Made by a program: the position numbers and the translations under genes. From Mucilaginibacter rivuli (GTDB lineage: Bacteria; Bacteroidota; Bacteroidia; Sphingobacteriales; Sphingobacteriaceae), in contig NZ_JAHXPQ010000001.1 in assembly GCF_019391655.1 (NCBI RefSeq), positions 248,001-312,000 of the forward strand: DNA of 64,000 bases, in the 5' to 3' direction. Each line of letters starts with the position of its first letter. Position 1 is the stretch's first letter. Under the pieces are notes generated by a model. The model did not search any database and was not told where the DNA came from. It worked only from the letters and a program-made list of their open reading frames with translations. This document shows positions 25,096 through 35,270 of this stretch, piece after piece.

Positions 25096-26892
25096 TTATC
25101 CCACCCTGATACCTGTCGAGTTAAACTGCAGATCGTACAGTTTACGGTAGTAGCCATCGGTAATGCGCAGCAACTGCTGGTGGGTGCCCATCTCCATAAT
25201 TTCGCCATGGTCAAGCACGATGATCTTATCGGCATTTTGGATGGTAGATAAGCGGTGGGCTATAACGATAGCGGTACGGCCCTCCATTAGCTTGTAAATT
25301 GCGGTTTGTATCAGCTCTTCGGTTTCGGTATCAACAGATGAGGTGGCTTCATCCAGCACCAAAATTTTAGGATCATAAACCAGCGCACGTATAAACGATA
25401 TCAGTTGCGCCTGCCCGGCCGACAAGGTAGAGCCCCGTTCCATCACATTATAATCATATCCACCCGGCAAACGCTCAATAAAATTGTGCGCGCCAACTTC
25501 TTTTGCTGCCGCGATGATACGTTCGCGCGATATGGCAGGGTTGTTCAGGCTGATGTTATTGGCAATGGTATCGGTAAATAAAAACACATCCTGTATAACG
25601 GTAGCTATCTGGGTACGCAAGAAGTCCAGATCATAATCGCGGATATCAAAACCGTCTATTTTGGCGCTGCCTTGTGCTATCTCATAAAAACGGTTCAGTA
25701 TATTAATGGTTGATGATTTGCCGGCACCTGTTGCGCCTACCAAAGCCAGTGTTTCGCCGGGTTTGATGTGAAATGAGATATCTTTCAATACCCAGTTCTC
25801 ATCATTATAAGCAAACCAAACCTTGTTAAACTCAATTTCGCCATTAATATGTTCGGGTTTTAAAGTGCCCGTGTTAACTACCACTTCATCAGTATCTAAA
25901 ACCTTGAAAATACGGTCGGCGCCTACCATACCCATTTGCAGGGTGTTAAACTTATCCGCCAGCTGGCGTATTGGCCTGAACATTAAATTGAGCAGAAAGA
26001 TAAAGGCGAATATTAAACCCGGGGTTACACCTTTGCCATAAAGCAGTACCATTTCCTGGTCGGACAGGATACGTTTGGAGCCGTACCAAACCAACAGGCC
26101 AAGCGAGAAGGCCGAGAAGATCTCCACCACGGGAAAAAAGATAGAATAGTACCAATTAGAGCGGATGTTGGCATCGCGGTGTTTTTCGTTCACCTCGTTA
26201 AACTTGCGCATCTCCTGGTCTTCGCGGGCAAAGTATTGGATAATGCTCACCCCGGTAATGTGTTCAGCCAAAAAGGTATTGAGCCTGGCTACCTGCGTGC
26301 GCACTTCCTGGAAAGAAGATTTAATGGCTTCCTTAAACACATAGGTAGCCAGAATAACAAAGGGGATAGGTATTAGTGTGATGAGCCCTAATTTCCAATC
26401 GCAAATGAGCATATAAGCTACAATGGCTATTACCAATAGCAGGTCGCCGATGATGGAGATCAGCCCTTCTGAAAAGATATCGGCAATGGTTTCCAGGTCG
26501 GATACGGTGCGGGTAATGAGCACGCCGATAGGCGTACGGTCAAAGTATTTTAAACGCAGGCTGGTAACATGGTTAAACACATCTATCCGCAAATTACGGA
26601 TAACCGATTGCCCCAGCGAATTGGTTAAATAAGTTTGATAATACTGCGCCGCGGTTTGGATAATGAGTGTTACCAGCATTAAAGCGATCATGAGCACCAT
26701 GCCGTTGTAATTGCCCGTCAGGATATAATCATCCAATGTTTTTTGGGTAAGGATGGGCTGCACCAAAGCCGCTACGGCTAAAAATACCGTCAAAAAAGCA
26801 GCGATAACAAAAGTTACCTTGTAGGGCTTTACATAACGCATTACGCGTTTCAATAATTTCCAGTCAATTGCCTTACCTGTTACCTGCGACAT
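25096..26892 (-). CDS. ABC exporter, ATPase fused to membrane domain (MsbA/BmrA type)
   Basis: 598 residues. Six transmembrane helices (1-320), then a nucleotide-binding domain with Walker A GATGAGKSS, the signature LSAGQAQLISF (LSAGQ in place of LSGGQ), Walker B ILVLDEATSSVD and the switch IVIAHRLSTI. Exports lipids or drugs as a homodimer or heterodimer. The LSAGQ change is tolerated in many exporters. Overlaps no neighbour; substrate unknown. Confidence 0.92.
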   Translation of the reverse strand: MSQVTGKAIDWKLLKRVMRYVKPYKVTFVIAAFLTVFLAVAALVQPILTQKTLDDYILTGNYNGMVLMIALMLVTLIIQTAAQYYQTYLTNSLGQSVIRNLRIDVFNHVTSLRLKYFDRTPIGVLITRTVSDLETIADIFSEGLISIIGDLLLVIAIVAYMLICDWKLGLITLIPIPFVILATYVFKEAIKSSFQEVRTQVARLNTFLAEHITGVSIIQYFAREDQEMRKFNEVNEKHRDANIRSNWYYSIFFPVVEIFSAFSLGLLVWYGSKRILSDQEMVLLYGKGVTPGLIFAFIFLLNLMFRPIRQLADKFNTLQMGMVGADRIFKVLDTDEVVVNTGTLKPEHINGEIEFNKVWFAYNDENWVLKDISFHIKPGETLALVGATGAGKSSTINILNRFYEIAQGSAKIDGFDIRDYDLDFLRTQIATVIQDVFLFTDTIANNISLNNPAISRERIIAAAKEVGAHNFIERLPGGYDYNVMERGSTLSAGQAQLISFIRALVYDPKILVLDEATSSVDTETEELIQTAIYKLMEGRTAIVIAHRLSTIQNADKIIVLDHGEIMEMGTHQQLLRITDGYYRKLYDLQFNSTGIRVG

Positions 26893-26990
26893 TGGTGAGT
26901 TGTTTGTTATTAGGTTGCTATGTTATTAGCCACATTCAAAATTACGTATAAAGCTCTATTACCATCAACCAATAACTTAATAACGAGCAA

Positions 26991-27752
26991 CTAAAGGTAC
27001 GGGTATTTTATCTCAGTCAAATACAAGCCGCAGGCCGGTACTGATGTTCCGGCGTTTGAGCGGTTTTTACTTTCGATGATCTGTCGTACTTCTTCGGGTT
27101 CAATTTCTTTGCGGCCAACCATCATTAATGTACCAACAATCGCCCTCACCATATTGCGCAAAAAGCGATCGGCAGAGATATAGAATATGGCCTTATCGTT
27201 ATGCAAAGCCCATTCAGCACGCGCTATTTTACAATTATTGGTTTTAACCTGCGTGTTCGATTTGCTGAAGCAGCTAAAATCGGTATACTCCATAACTATT
27301 TGAGCAGCCCTGTTCATCAGCTCCACATCGGGCTTATCCCGCACCTGCCACGAAAAATTATTCCTGAACGGGTCTTTTTCAAAATGGACATGGTACTCAT
27401 AACTCCGCAACGTAGCATCAAAGCGTGCATGCGCCTCAGTATCAACCGGGATCAATCTTTTCGCTGTGATATCAATCGGCAATAAACCATTGATACTGCG
27501 CAGTACGCTATCCACATTTTCCATTTTACCTCTTCCATCTTCCATTACATCAAAGTGCGCAAACAATTGCTTCGCATGCACCCCCGCATCTGTCCGGCCA
27601 CAGCCAACGGTTTCTATTGCTTGCCGCAAAACAGTACTTAAAGCTTTATCCAGCACCTCTTGTACAGTAATGGCATTGGGCTGCGTTTGCCAGCCATGGT
27701 AGCGTGTACCATCAAAAGCGATCTCGATAAAATAACGTTGTGTTTTGGTCAC
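26991..27752 (-). CDS. truA: tRNA pseudouridine(38-40) synthase
   Basis: 253 residues from GTG 27752. The catalytic Asp lies in GCGRTDAGVHAKQ. Other blocks: YFIEIAFDGTRYHGWQTQ, FDATLRSYEYHV, FSKSNTQVKTNNC and FLRNMVRAIVGTLMMVG. It modifies uridines 38-40 of many tRNAs. A -7 element TAACTTTG at 27763-27756 ends only 4 bases before the GTG, so translation probably begins at or near the 5' end of the mRNA. Confidence 0.93.
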   Translation of the reverse strand: MTKTQRYFIEIAFDGTRYHGWQTQPNAITVQEVLDKALSTVLRQAIETVGCGRTDAGVHAKQLFAHFDVMEDGRGKMENVDSVLRSINGLLPIDITAKRLIPVDTEAHARFDATLRSYEYHVHFEKDPFRNNFSWQVRDKPDVELMNRAAQIVMEYTDFSCFSKSNTQVKTNNCKIARAEWALHNDKAIFYISADRFLRNMVRAIVGTLMMVGRKEIEPEEVRQIIESKNRSNAGTSVPACGLYLTEIKYPYL

Positions 27753-27807
27753 GCGCAAAGTTAACCAAAGCTGTAATAACAAGCACGCTAATATTGCGCA
27801 AACAAAT

Positions 27808-27815
27808 TATCTTTG
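27808..27815 (+). promoter_or_regulatory. -7 element of the DUF4293 gene
   Basis: TATCTTTG fits TAnnTTTG and is 17 bases before the ATG at 27833. A -33 TTTG at the right distance is not obvious. Confidence 0.45.
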
Positions 27816-27832
27816 CTTCAAAATATCATATC

Positions 27833-28300
27833 ATGTTACAAAGAATACAATCAGTATATTTATTATTAGCCACGGTGGCGGTTTTGGCCATGTTTGTTTT
27901 ACCTATAGCTCATAATGTAGATATTGGCGGAGCAGCAACTACCTTTAAAATAGATGGTATGTACCAGGATGTTGCCGGCCACCTAACACGCACTACATCT
28001 TTTTTAGCACTTACCATAGTTGCCGTAGTGCTCGCCATCATACCTTTACTCATTATGTTCAGGTACCGGGATCGTAAACAGCAAATAGCGCTTTGTTATG
28101 CCTGGATGCTGGCCCTTATCGGTTTTTATTTTTGGATGACCCAAACCGTTAAAGGTCTTGCCGATGCCAGCACTTTTAAATTCAATAACTTTTACTATGG
28201 CGCCATTATGCCTTCGGTAGCTATAATTTTTGTGCTCATGGCGATAAAAGCTATCAGGAGCGACGATAAACTGGTAAAGTCGGCGGATAGGTTACGATAG
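27833..28300 (+). CDS. DUF4293 membrane protein
   Basis: 155 residues from ATG 27833; frames extended further upstream run into truA. Four transmembrane helices, beginning MLQRIQSVYLLLA, the typical start of DUF4293 proteins. This small membrane family is nearly confined to Bacteroidota and has no known function. Monocistronic, with a terminator right after it. Confidence 0.8.
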   Translation: MLQRIQSVYLLLATVAVLAMFVLPIAHNVDIGGAATTFKIDGMYQDVAGHLTRTTSFLALTIVAVVLAIIPLLIMFRYRDRKQQIALCYAWMLALIGFYFWMTQTVKGLADASTFKFNNFYYGAIMPSVAIIFVLMAIKAIRSDDKLVKSADRLR

Positions 28301-28315
28301 TTCCGGGCAACAAAA

Positions 28316-28345
28316 AAAGGTCTTCTCCAACCGGAGAAGACCTTT
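28316..28345. terminator. Bidirectional terminator
   Basis: Perfect 13-bp stem (AAAGGTCTTCTCC and its complement) with a 4-base loop, A-run on the left and T-run on the right. It separates the convergent DUF4293 and barrel genes. Confidence 0.9.
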
Positions 28346-28365
28346 CAAAAAACTATCTGTTTTAA

Positions 28366-28971
28366 TTAAAACGCTTTAAAAGCTAAACCCAATTGGAATA
28401 CCTGGTTGCGGTATTGCGGGGTTTGGCTGGTACCATCCTGGTTATTCTGTTGCAGATCCAGTGTATAGCGAAACTCAATGTCTATATTTTTGCTGGCCGC
28501 CGCGGTAAAACCAATAACACCGTCAATCAGGCTCTTTTTAAACTTGTCTTTATCATTTTCAAACTGTTGCTGTACAACGGTGGTAAAACCGTTATCATAA
28601 GTGTTTTTGGTGTCAAGTAAAAATGAAATCTGCGGACCAACAACTACACTAAAGCCGGGGGCTAATTTAATTTTGGCTAACAATGGCGCGTCAATAAAAT
28701 TGGTGCGTTGATCAAACACACCATAAGTGGTTTGTGCAGAGTAGCCTTTAGTTGAGTACAATACCTCAGGCTGAAAAGATAAAGGGCCAACCAGGTGAAT
28801 ATCCAACAGTACCCCGGCATTAAAGCCTGCTTTAAAACTGGTATTAAAATTCTTATCGTTGGTTTTTATAATGTTCGACAGGTTACCGCCGCCTTTAATA
28901 CCAAAATTGATCTGTGCATTTACAGCAGCTGCCACCAGCAGGGCCATAGCTAAAAATATAATCTTCTTCAT
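28366..28971 (-). CDS. Outer-membrane beta-barrel protein (PorT/OmpW-like)
   Basis: 201 residues from ATG 28971. Signal peptide KKIIFLAMALLVAAAVNAQ, then INFGIKGGGNLSN, the usual start of small Bacteroidota barrels. Amphipathic strands alternate to a C-terminal aromatic residue (FQLGLAFKAF), as needed for BAM insertion. About eight strands are predicted. No specific ligand can be inferred. Confidence 0.82.
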   Translation of the reverse strand: MKKIIFLAMALLVAAAVNAQINFGIKGGGNLSNIIKTNDKNFNTSFKAGFNAGVLLDIHLVGPLSFQPEVLYSTKGYSAQTTYGVFDQRTNFIDAPLLAKIKLAPGFSVVVGPQISFLLDTKNTYDNGFTTVVQQQFENDKDKFKKSLIDGVIGFTAAASKNIDIEFRYTLDLQQNNQDGTSQTPQYRNQVFQLGLAFKAF

Positions 28972-29171
28972 GTTATTTGTTTTTATTTGGATACCGCAAT
29001 GAAATAAGCATGCCATTGTATCTCCCAAACCCTGTTTTTACACCTAAGTGCATTATTTTAAGGTTCTTGGAGGGTAAGTGTGCCGCCAAGATCAGCCTGC
29101 GAATGCTTGATTGCTGTATATTTTACTATACAATAGGGTGTGTCTTTAGCTCTTTTAGCTATAGAAATTTA

Positions 29172-29195
29172 TTATCAGCACTATTTTGCTGATAA
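29172..29195 (+). promoter_or_regulatory. Inverted repeat upstream of the GH3 gene
   Basis: TTATCAGCA (29172-29180) and its complement (29187-29195) with a 6-base spacer lie 20 bases before the start codon. It could be an operator or an mRNA hairpin near the ribosome entry site. Confidence 0.4.
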
Positions 29196-29214
29196 TTGTG
29201 TTAATTGAATTGAT

Positions 29215-30927
29215 ATGAAGGCAAACGGCAAAGCACTTGTTATTATACTTTTTTTATGGGCGGCATTTGCGGGCGGGGCATGGGCCCAGCAAAGCTTCAT
29301 ACAATCGTTAAACCAGCAAAACCATTGGGTCGATTCTGTTTTTAACAGGCTCACCAAAAGGCAAAAAATAGCCCAGCTATTTATGGTGCGGGCGCATACT
29401 AATTTAAGCCGGCGCTATCAGGATTCGGTAGGGCAGGTAATTAAACACCAGCATTTAGGTGGCATAGTATTTTTCCAGGGTGGCCCTGTGCGCGAGGCTA
29501 CATTAATTAACAAATACCAGCGTTTAGCAAAAGTGCCATTGCTTATTGCTATGGATGGCGAATGGGGTTTAGGCATGCGCCTGGATTCTACCATATCATA
29601 CCCCTACCAGATGACATTGGGCGCCATACAGGATAATACCCTTATATACAAAATGGGCCAGCAGGTGGCGCAGGATTTGAAACGCCTGGGCCTGCAAATG
29701 AATTTCGGACCGGATATGGATGTAAATAACAATCCCAATAACCCTGTTATCGGTTTCCGTTCCTTTGGTGATAATAAATACAACGTAGCCGAAAAAGGTA
29801 TCGCTTACATGAAAGGTATGCAGGATGCGGGCATCCTCACTACCGCGAAACATTTTCCCGGCCATGGTGATACAGATGTCGATTCACATTTCGATCTGCC
29901 GCAGTTGCCTTTTACCCGCCAGCGGCTGGATTCCCTGGAGGAATACCCATTCCGCGAGGCGATAAAAGCAGGTATCAGCGGGGTTATGGTGGCGCACATG
30001 AGCATCCCCGCGCTGGATAATACCGCGCACCTCCCATCCACATTGTCAAAACCCATCATCACCGGGATACTGAGGGATTCGCTGGGTTTTAAAGGCCTCA
30101 TCGTTTCCGACGCGATGGGAATGAAAGGCGTAGTAAAATACTTCCCCGATGGAGAGGCTGATGTTAAAGCATTTATTGCCGGTAACGATATTTTGGAGCT
30201 TTCCGAAAACAGCAGGCGTGCCATCCATAAAATTAAAAAAGCTATCCGCCAGGGCCTCATACCCATGAGCGATCTTGATGCGAGGGTTAAAAAAGTGCTG
30301 GCCGCCAAATACTGGGCCGGGCTTAACAATGTAAAGGATATCCGGACAGAAAACCTGATTGCCGACTTGAACCGCCCGGAAGCCAAAGCCCTGGTGCAGC
30401 AGCTTACCGATGCGGCCATCACCTGCCTTAAAAACGACTATACCATCATCGCGGACGATCTTACAAAAAAAACAGCCATCATCAGCATAGGCACAGCCGA
30501 TACTACCCTATACCAGCGCGAACTGCAAAAAAGCTTTACCCATAGCACCCTGTTCAGCCTAAGCAAAACGGCAAGCGCCCAAAAGATCGATAGTCTGCGC
30601 CAAGCCCTAAAAGCATATGATAAGGTCATTATTGGCGTACACGATACCCGCATCCGCCCGCAAAGCAAGCTGGATTTCAGTAATGAGGTAAAGCTGGTTA
30701 TTACAGAGCTGGCAGCGCAACCAAACGCTGTTATTAGTGTTTTTGCCAACCCTTACACTCTTGCCGGTTTACCCGGGATAGAAAATAGCAGCCTGTTGCT
30801 AATGGGCTACCAAAAAAGCGATGAAATGCAACGCTCGGCAGTAAAGGTTATTTTGGGGCAATTAAAACCAACAGGCAAGTTGCCGGTAAATGTGAATGTG
30901 TTTTTCGGTTATGGTACAGGTTTTTGA
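29215..30927 (+). CDS. Secreted GH3 beta-N-acetylhexosaminidase/glucosidase
   Basis: 570 residues. Signal peptide up to GGAWAQ (~25). GH3 (beta/alpha)8 domain at ~40-370 with KHFPGHGDTDVDSH, the His/Asp pair diagnostic of NagZ-like hexosaminidases, and the nucleophile Asp in IVSDAMGM. A second alpha/beta domain follows (~400-570). Larger Bacteroidota homologues add a beta-lactamase-like domain, which is absent here. Being exported, it probably trims peptidoglycan or chitin-type N-acetylglucosaminides in the periplasm rather than recycling muropeptides in the cytoplasm. Confidence 0.88.
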   Translation: MKANGKALVIILFLWAAFAGGAWAQQSFIQSLNQQNHWVDSVFNRLTKRQKIAQLFMVRAHTNLSRRYQDSVGQVIKHQHLGGIVFFQGGPVREATLINKYQRLAKVPLLIAMDGEWGLGMRLDSTISYPYQMTLGAIQDNTLIYKMGQQVAQDLKRLGLQMNFGPDMDVNNNPNNPVIGFRSFGDNKYNVAEKGIAYMKGMQDAGILTTAKHFPGHGDTDVDSHFDLPQLPFTRQRLDSLEEYPFREAIKAGISGVMVAHMSIPALDNTAHLPSTLSKPIITGILRDSLGFKGLIVSDAMGMKGVVKYFPDGEADVKAFIAGNDILELSENSRRAIHKIKKAIRQGLIPMSDLDARVKKVLAAKYWAGLNNVKDIRTENLIADLNRPEAKALVQQLTDAAITCLKNDYTIIADDLTKKTAIISIGTADTTLYQRELQKSFTHSTLFSLSKTASAQKIDSLRQALKAYDKVIIGVHDTRIRPQSKLDFSNEVKLVITELAAQPNAVISVFANPYTLAGLPGIENSSLLLMGYQKSDEMQRSAVKVILGQLKPTGKLPVNVNVFFGYGTGF

Positions 30928-30992
30928 GTTATTTGAGGAAGAAGCTTCATTCAGTCTGTACAACTGTAATATTTAGATCTTAAAATAGCATT

Positions 30993-32288
30993 ATGAAGAA
31001 AGCGGTTTTAAATTACTTGCTCACTTTGACCTTACTAATTCCAGGAATGATAGGTTTAAGCTTTACTAACAATAATGTTTATCGTACAACTAAAGGTATT
31101 GCTGACATCATTATTTTTGTTAAAAATAATGATGGAAAGGCGATCCCCAATGCTACATTTATCAATAACAGCAAAGCATATACTCTTTTATTTGACTCAA
31201 CAGGTAGGCTAAATATAGCCCGACGACATTTAGATACTGGTGACGAAATTTCAATTACCTGTATTGGATATACACCATTAAAAATCAAAGGAATTGATAT
31301 TCTGACAAAAGGAACGAGAACTTTTGTTTTGGAATATAAGCAAATACTGTTGGGTGAGGTTAAAATTAAAAACAGCGCAGAAAAACTGGTATTTAAAAAC
31401 GTTAGCAATTTGCCTTTTCCTCTGTACTACGAGGCATGTACATCAGATGGGCATTATGGGTATACAGTTAGTGGGTTATCTGGCAGGAGTATTTGTACAC
31501 AGGCATTAAAATATGACCCTCAATCTAATAATTGGTCATTATTAGCACATGACCTTAAACCTACAATACAAGCTACCTCGGCGTATATACCTTCAAATGG
31601 AAAAATATACGTAATTGGTGGTATCACCTCAACGGTTAACTATACGTATTTTGAAAACGTTGAGACAATTGATACTAAAACCGGTAAGGTTGAATTATTA
31701 AAAGTTAAAAATCCGTTGCCAACAGCATACGCGGGATCAGCAGTATGGAATAACAAAATATATGTATTTGGAGGAGGCACTGGCATCAATAATATGACTT
31801 CGAGTGTCGCAGTTAATTCTTTTTATGAATTTGATCCTGTAATGGAGGCATTTAATAAACTTCCGGATATGCCCGAGAAATTGCAGACTTCAGGAACCGT
31901 GATCAATGGTATTTTATATGTCTTCGGAGGCTTTAATCCACAAGGGAATTATACCAGCTCAAATATTTATTCTTATGATATTCAAAACAAGGTTTGGGCT
32001 TTGATCGGCAAATTGCCAAAACCTATTTCAGCTAATGGAATTACTGCTTGTAACGATCTTATCTTTATTGCAGGAGGTTATGATGATAAAGATGCTGTTG
32101 GATTTTTTAATACCCAAACCCGGCAATTTACAGTTGTTAAATCTAATTTTAGTACCCGAAAGCATTTAGGAGCTATCGTAATTTATAATCATATAATGGT
32201 TATTGGTGGTAGTAATGCCATTTATAACACAGGTGTAAGTACCGTGCAAATTGCTGATTTAAAAGATATATTAACAAGAGCGCAATAA
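30993..32288 (+). CDS. Secreted kelch-repeat protein with N-terminal beta-sandwich
   Basis: 431 residues. Signal peptide (NYLLTLTLLIPGMIGLSF), then a carboxypeptidase-regulatory-like beta-sandwich (~36-115: AIPNATFINNSKAYTL, ISITCIGYTPLKIKG). Kelch blades follow from ~150 to 420 (KIYVIGGI, KIYVFGGGTG, ILYVFGGFN, LIFIAGGY, IMVIGGSN), five or six units forming a propeller. No catalytic motif. Distinctly AT-rich compared with the GH3 and GH78 genes on either side. Likely a surface or periplasmic binding protein. Confidence 0.8.
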   Translation: MKKAVLNYLLTLTLLIPGMIGLSFTNNNVYRTTKGIADIIIFVKNNDGKAIPNATFINNSKAYTLLFDSTGRLNIARRHLDTGDEISITCIGYTPLKIKGIDILTKGTRTFVLEYKQILLGEVKIKNSAEKLVFKNVSNLPFPLYYEACTSDGHYGYTVSGLSGRSICTQALKYDPQSNNWSLLAHDLKPTIQATSAYIPSNGKIYVIGGITSTVNYTYFENVETIDTKTGKVELLKVKNPLPTAYAGSAVWNNKIYVFGGGTGINNMTSSVAVNSFYEFDPVMEAFNKLPDMPEKLQTSGTVINGILYVFGGFNPQGNYTSSNIYSYDIQNKVWALIGKLPKPISANGITACNDLIFIAGGYDDKDAVGFFNTQTRQFTVVKSNFSTRKHLGAIVIYNHIMVIGGSNAIYNTGVSTVQIADLKDILTRAQ

Positions 32289-32412
32289 TCAGCCTATAAA
32301 ACGCATTCGCTGTATCAAGTTTAGAGAAGCGTAACTTGTAACAATCCTGCTGTTCGGTCTACCTTAATTTGGCTATATCTAAAAGTTTAAATATTATTGT
32401 TTAGCTAAATAG

Positions 32413-32434
32413 CCTGTTACCAACAGGTGTTTTT
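32413..32434 (+). terminator. Possible terminator after the kelch gene
   Basis: CCTGTT-acc-AACAGG followed by TGTTTTT, a short stem with a T-run, 125 bases after the kelch stop and just before the GH78 gene. Stem is only 6 bp. Confidence 0.4.
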
Positions 32435-32458
32435 ACCAGTTTTAACCCTCCTTATCTC

Positions 32459-35182
32459 ATGAAACATCGTATTAGTTTTTGCTTTTCGGCCATGTTGTTC
32501 TTATTGCTGCCATTTGGCTTATTGGCCGCAAATCCGGGAAAGCCGTTAAACCTGCGTTGCCATAACAAATACTGCCCAATAGGTACCGAAGCAAAACCAT
32601 ACTTTGGCTGGTACGTAAATGATGCCGATGCCAACGAGGTACAAACCGCATACCAGTTACAGGTATCAACAAACCCCAACGCCGCTGCCGCAGATGTTTG
32701 GAACAGCGGTAAAGTAAAATCCGACAAACAGAACTATGTATATTATGCTGGTAAAGCGCTTTTACCCGCAACCCGGTATTACTGGAAAGTGAAAACATGG
32801 GACAAAGACGGGCACGAAAGCCCTTATTCGGCTACGCAATATTTTGATACGGGCCTGTTTGACAGCCAGGATTGGGCAGGCGCCAAATGGGTAAAACGCA
32901 ACACCACCGATAAGGATGATTATACCTACTATCGCAAAACAAAAGCTCTGCCCGCTAAAACCATTAAGCGTGCAATAGCCTATATATCTGCCGTGCATAA
33001 TTACGAGTTTTACATCAATGGCAAATTCATCAGCAAAGGCTCGGTTAATCATTACCCGCAATATCAGTATTACCACGCTTTTGATGTAACTGCCGATATC
33101 CATCCCGGTGAACGGAATCTGATTGCAGCACTAACCCATTGGTATGGCGGCGGCCAGGGTCGTGCTCCCAGTCAGCGTGGCTTTATCATGAAAACCATTA
33201 TCGAGTATGCTGATGGCTCTAAAACAACCATCAGTACTGATAGCACCTGGAAACAACATCAGGCCGAATATTGGATTACCGGGCAGCCACAGCGTGGGGG
33301 CGAGGGTATTGGCTTTCAGGATAAAATAGACTCGCGCAAAGCCATCACCAATTGGTTTACCGCCGGTTGCGATGATACTGCATGGCCAACCGCTACAGAA
33401 ATAGGCGCCCCGCTCGTAGCGCCATGGATAAATAACCTCCAGCCAGACCTGACCCGTGTTATCGAAAAAGAAATTACACCCCTAAGCGTAACCAGCCTCG
33501 GCGGGAACAAATACCTGGTTGACCTTGGCAAAATTTATGCCGGCATACCGGTCATTAATTTTTCGGGTGGCAACGCGGGCGACATGGTAAGCATGCGCGG
33601 TGGCTTTGTGTTAAACAACGATGGCACCATGAACGAAAAGATGAACCAAAGTACCAACCTGGCTTATTACTTTATATTAAATGGCAACAATGCTGTTTTT
33701 AAGCCCATGGTGTACTTGGGAATGCGCTACCTGGAGATCGATAATTCGCCCAATGTGTTAACTACGGTCAATGTTAAATTTATTATGCGCCATTTTGAGT
33801 TGGACGAAAACCGCTCCTCCTTTACCTCATCCAACACCATGCTCAACCGGGTTTGGGAGCTGATGAAATACTCACTGGTAGCAGGTGCTCAGGAAGGCTT
33901 TGTAGATACCCCTACGCGCGAAAAGGGTTCATTTTTAGGTGATGGCTGGTCGGAAGCGGTACCCGCTATGAGCGTGATGGGCGACCGGGTAATGAACGAC
34001 CGGGTACTCAACGAGTTTATGCAGTCGCAAGACCAGTACTGGCCCGATGGCCGCCTAAACTCAGTATACCCAAATGTTGATGGCAAAAGGGATATACCCG
34101 ATTATACACAATCGTATCTTGTTTGGGTTTGGGATTACTATGAGCAAACCGGCAACGCGCAGTTTTTAATTGATAATTATACGCGCCTTAAAAAAATAGC
34201 CGATTACGTTGACCGTTATAAAAGCCCAAAAACCGGGCTTATCCATAACCTGGCCGGCGGCAGCGGGCCTTACCTGTATGGTATTATCGACTGGCCTTCG
34301 CCGATGCGTTATGGCTATGATATGAGTACCGAAGCCCGTACTGTGATCAACGCTTATGCCTATATTGATTTTAGTAACCTGTCGAAAATTGCAGGCGTAG
34401 TAGGTAATACTGCTGATAGCGTAACCTATGCCGATAAAGCCATGGCTATAAAAAAAGCCATCAACACGCAACTCATCAATAGTAATGGCGTTTACAACGA
34501 TGGTTTACACGCTGATCTTTCGCCAAGTACACATACATCGCAACATGCCAATATGTATCCAATGGCAATGGGTATTGTGCCACCTGCCAGCCGGGATGCG
34601 GTTATAAATGAAATAAAAAAGCAAAAAATGAGCGTTGGTATGGTAACGGTTAGATATCTGCCCCTCGCCATTGGCGAAGCCGACCAGGGCGCGCACTTGA
34701 TTAATCTATTCACCAATACCGAATGGGACGGATGGGCCAAAAATATCACCCAAGGCGCTACCGTAACATGGGAATCCTGGGATGCGGATAAACGCAACGA
34801 TAGTATGTCGCACCCATGGGGAGCAGTGGGCTTATTGGGTATGGAGGATTATATTTTGGGCATTAAAGTGCTTAAAGCGCAACATAAGTTGATACAGGTA
34901 AAACCACTCGAATTTAACCATGCACTAGATTATGCCAAAGGAACCTTACCTACAGATCGTGGCGATGTAAGCATTGAATGGAAACGCGGCGCTAAAAGTT
35001 ATGTGATGACCCTCACCATCCCCGCAAACGTAAAGGCGAAGGTATATATACCTAAAAGTGGTACAAGCGGGAACCGGTTAATGGTTGACGGCAAACCGAT
35101 AAACGCCGTTGCTGAGGGAAATTACCTTTTTGCAGGTCTTATGGGATCAGGGAAACACACTTTTGTACGGAACGCAAATTAA
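32459..35182 (+). CDS. GH78 alpha-L-rhamnosidase
   Basis: 907 residues with signal peptide (MLFLLLPFGLLAA). Order: fibronectin-like N-terminal domain (NLRCHNKYCPIGTEAKPYFGW), the rhamnosidase N domain (YISAVHNYEFYINGK...), a beta-sandwich, then the (alpha/alpha)6 catalytic barrel. The last has EGFVDTPTREKGSFLGDGWSE, whose Asp and Glu match the GH78 active-site loop, and the C-terminal jelly roll (PTDRGDVSIEWKRG). Releases terminal L-rhamnose from plant glycans. It stands apart from any SusC/SusD pair, so no polysaccharide-utilisation locus is visible in the window. Confidence 0.9.
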   Translation: MKHRISFCFSAMLFLLLPFGLLAANPGKPLNLRCHNKYCPIGTEAKPYFGWYVNDADANEVQTAYQLQVSTNPNAAAADVWNSGKVKSDKQNYVYYAGKALLPATRYYWKVKTWDKDGHESPYSATQYFDTGLFDSQDWAGAKWVKRNTTDKDDYTYYRKTKALPAKTIKRAIAYISAVHNYEFYINGKFISKGSVNHYPQYQYYHAFDVTADIHPGERNLIAALTHWYGGGQGRAPSQRGFIMKTIIEYADGSKTTISTDSTWKQHQAEYWITGQPQRGGEGIGFQDKIDSRKAITNWFTAGCDDTAWPTATEIGAPLVAPWINNLQPDLTRVIEKEITPLSVTSLGGNKYLVDLGKIYAGIPVINFSGGNAGDMVSMRGGFVLNNDGTMNEKMNQSTNLAYYFILNGNNAVFKPMVYLGMRYLEIDNSPNVLTTVNVKFIMRHFELDENRSSFTSSNTMLNRVWELMKYSLVAGAQEGFVDTPTREKGSFLGDGWSEAVPAMSVMGDRVMNDRVLNEFMQSQDQYWPDGRLNSVYPNVDGKRDIPDYTQSYLVWVWDYYEQTGNAQFLIDNYTRLKKIADYVDRYKSPKTGLIHNLAGGSGPYLYGIIDWPSPMRYGYDMSTEARTVINAYAYIDFSNLSKIAGVVGNTADSVTYADKAMAIKKAINTQLINSNGVYNDGLHADLSPSTHTSQHANMYPMAMGIVPPASRDAVINEIKKQKMSVGMVTVRYLPLAIGEADQGAHLINLFTNTEWDGWAKNITQGATVTWESWDADKRNDSMSHPWGAVGLLGMEDYILGIKVLKAQHKLIQVKPLEFNHALDYAKGTLPTDRGDVSIEWKRGAKSYVMTLTIPANVKAKVYIPKSGTSGNRLMVDGKPINAVAEGNYLFAGLMGSGKHTFVRNAN

Positions 35183-35270
35183 GGGGCCGAAATACACATT
35201 CGGGTATACAATTAATAAGATCAGGTGTTATGTTATATCTGTAATAAAGCGGTTTTATTGTAAAGTATTT

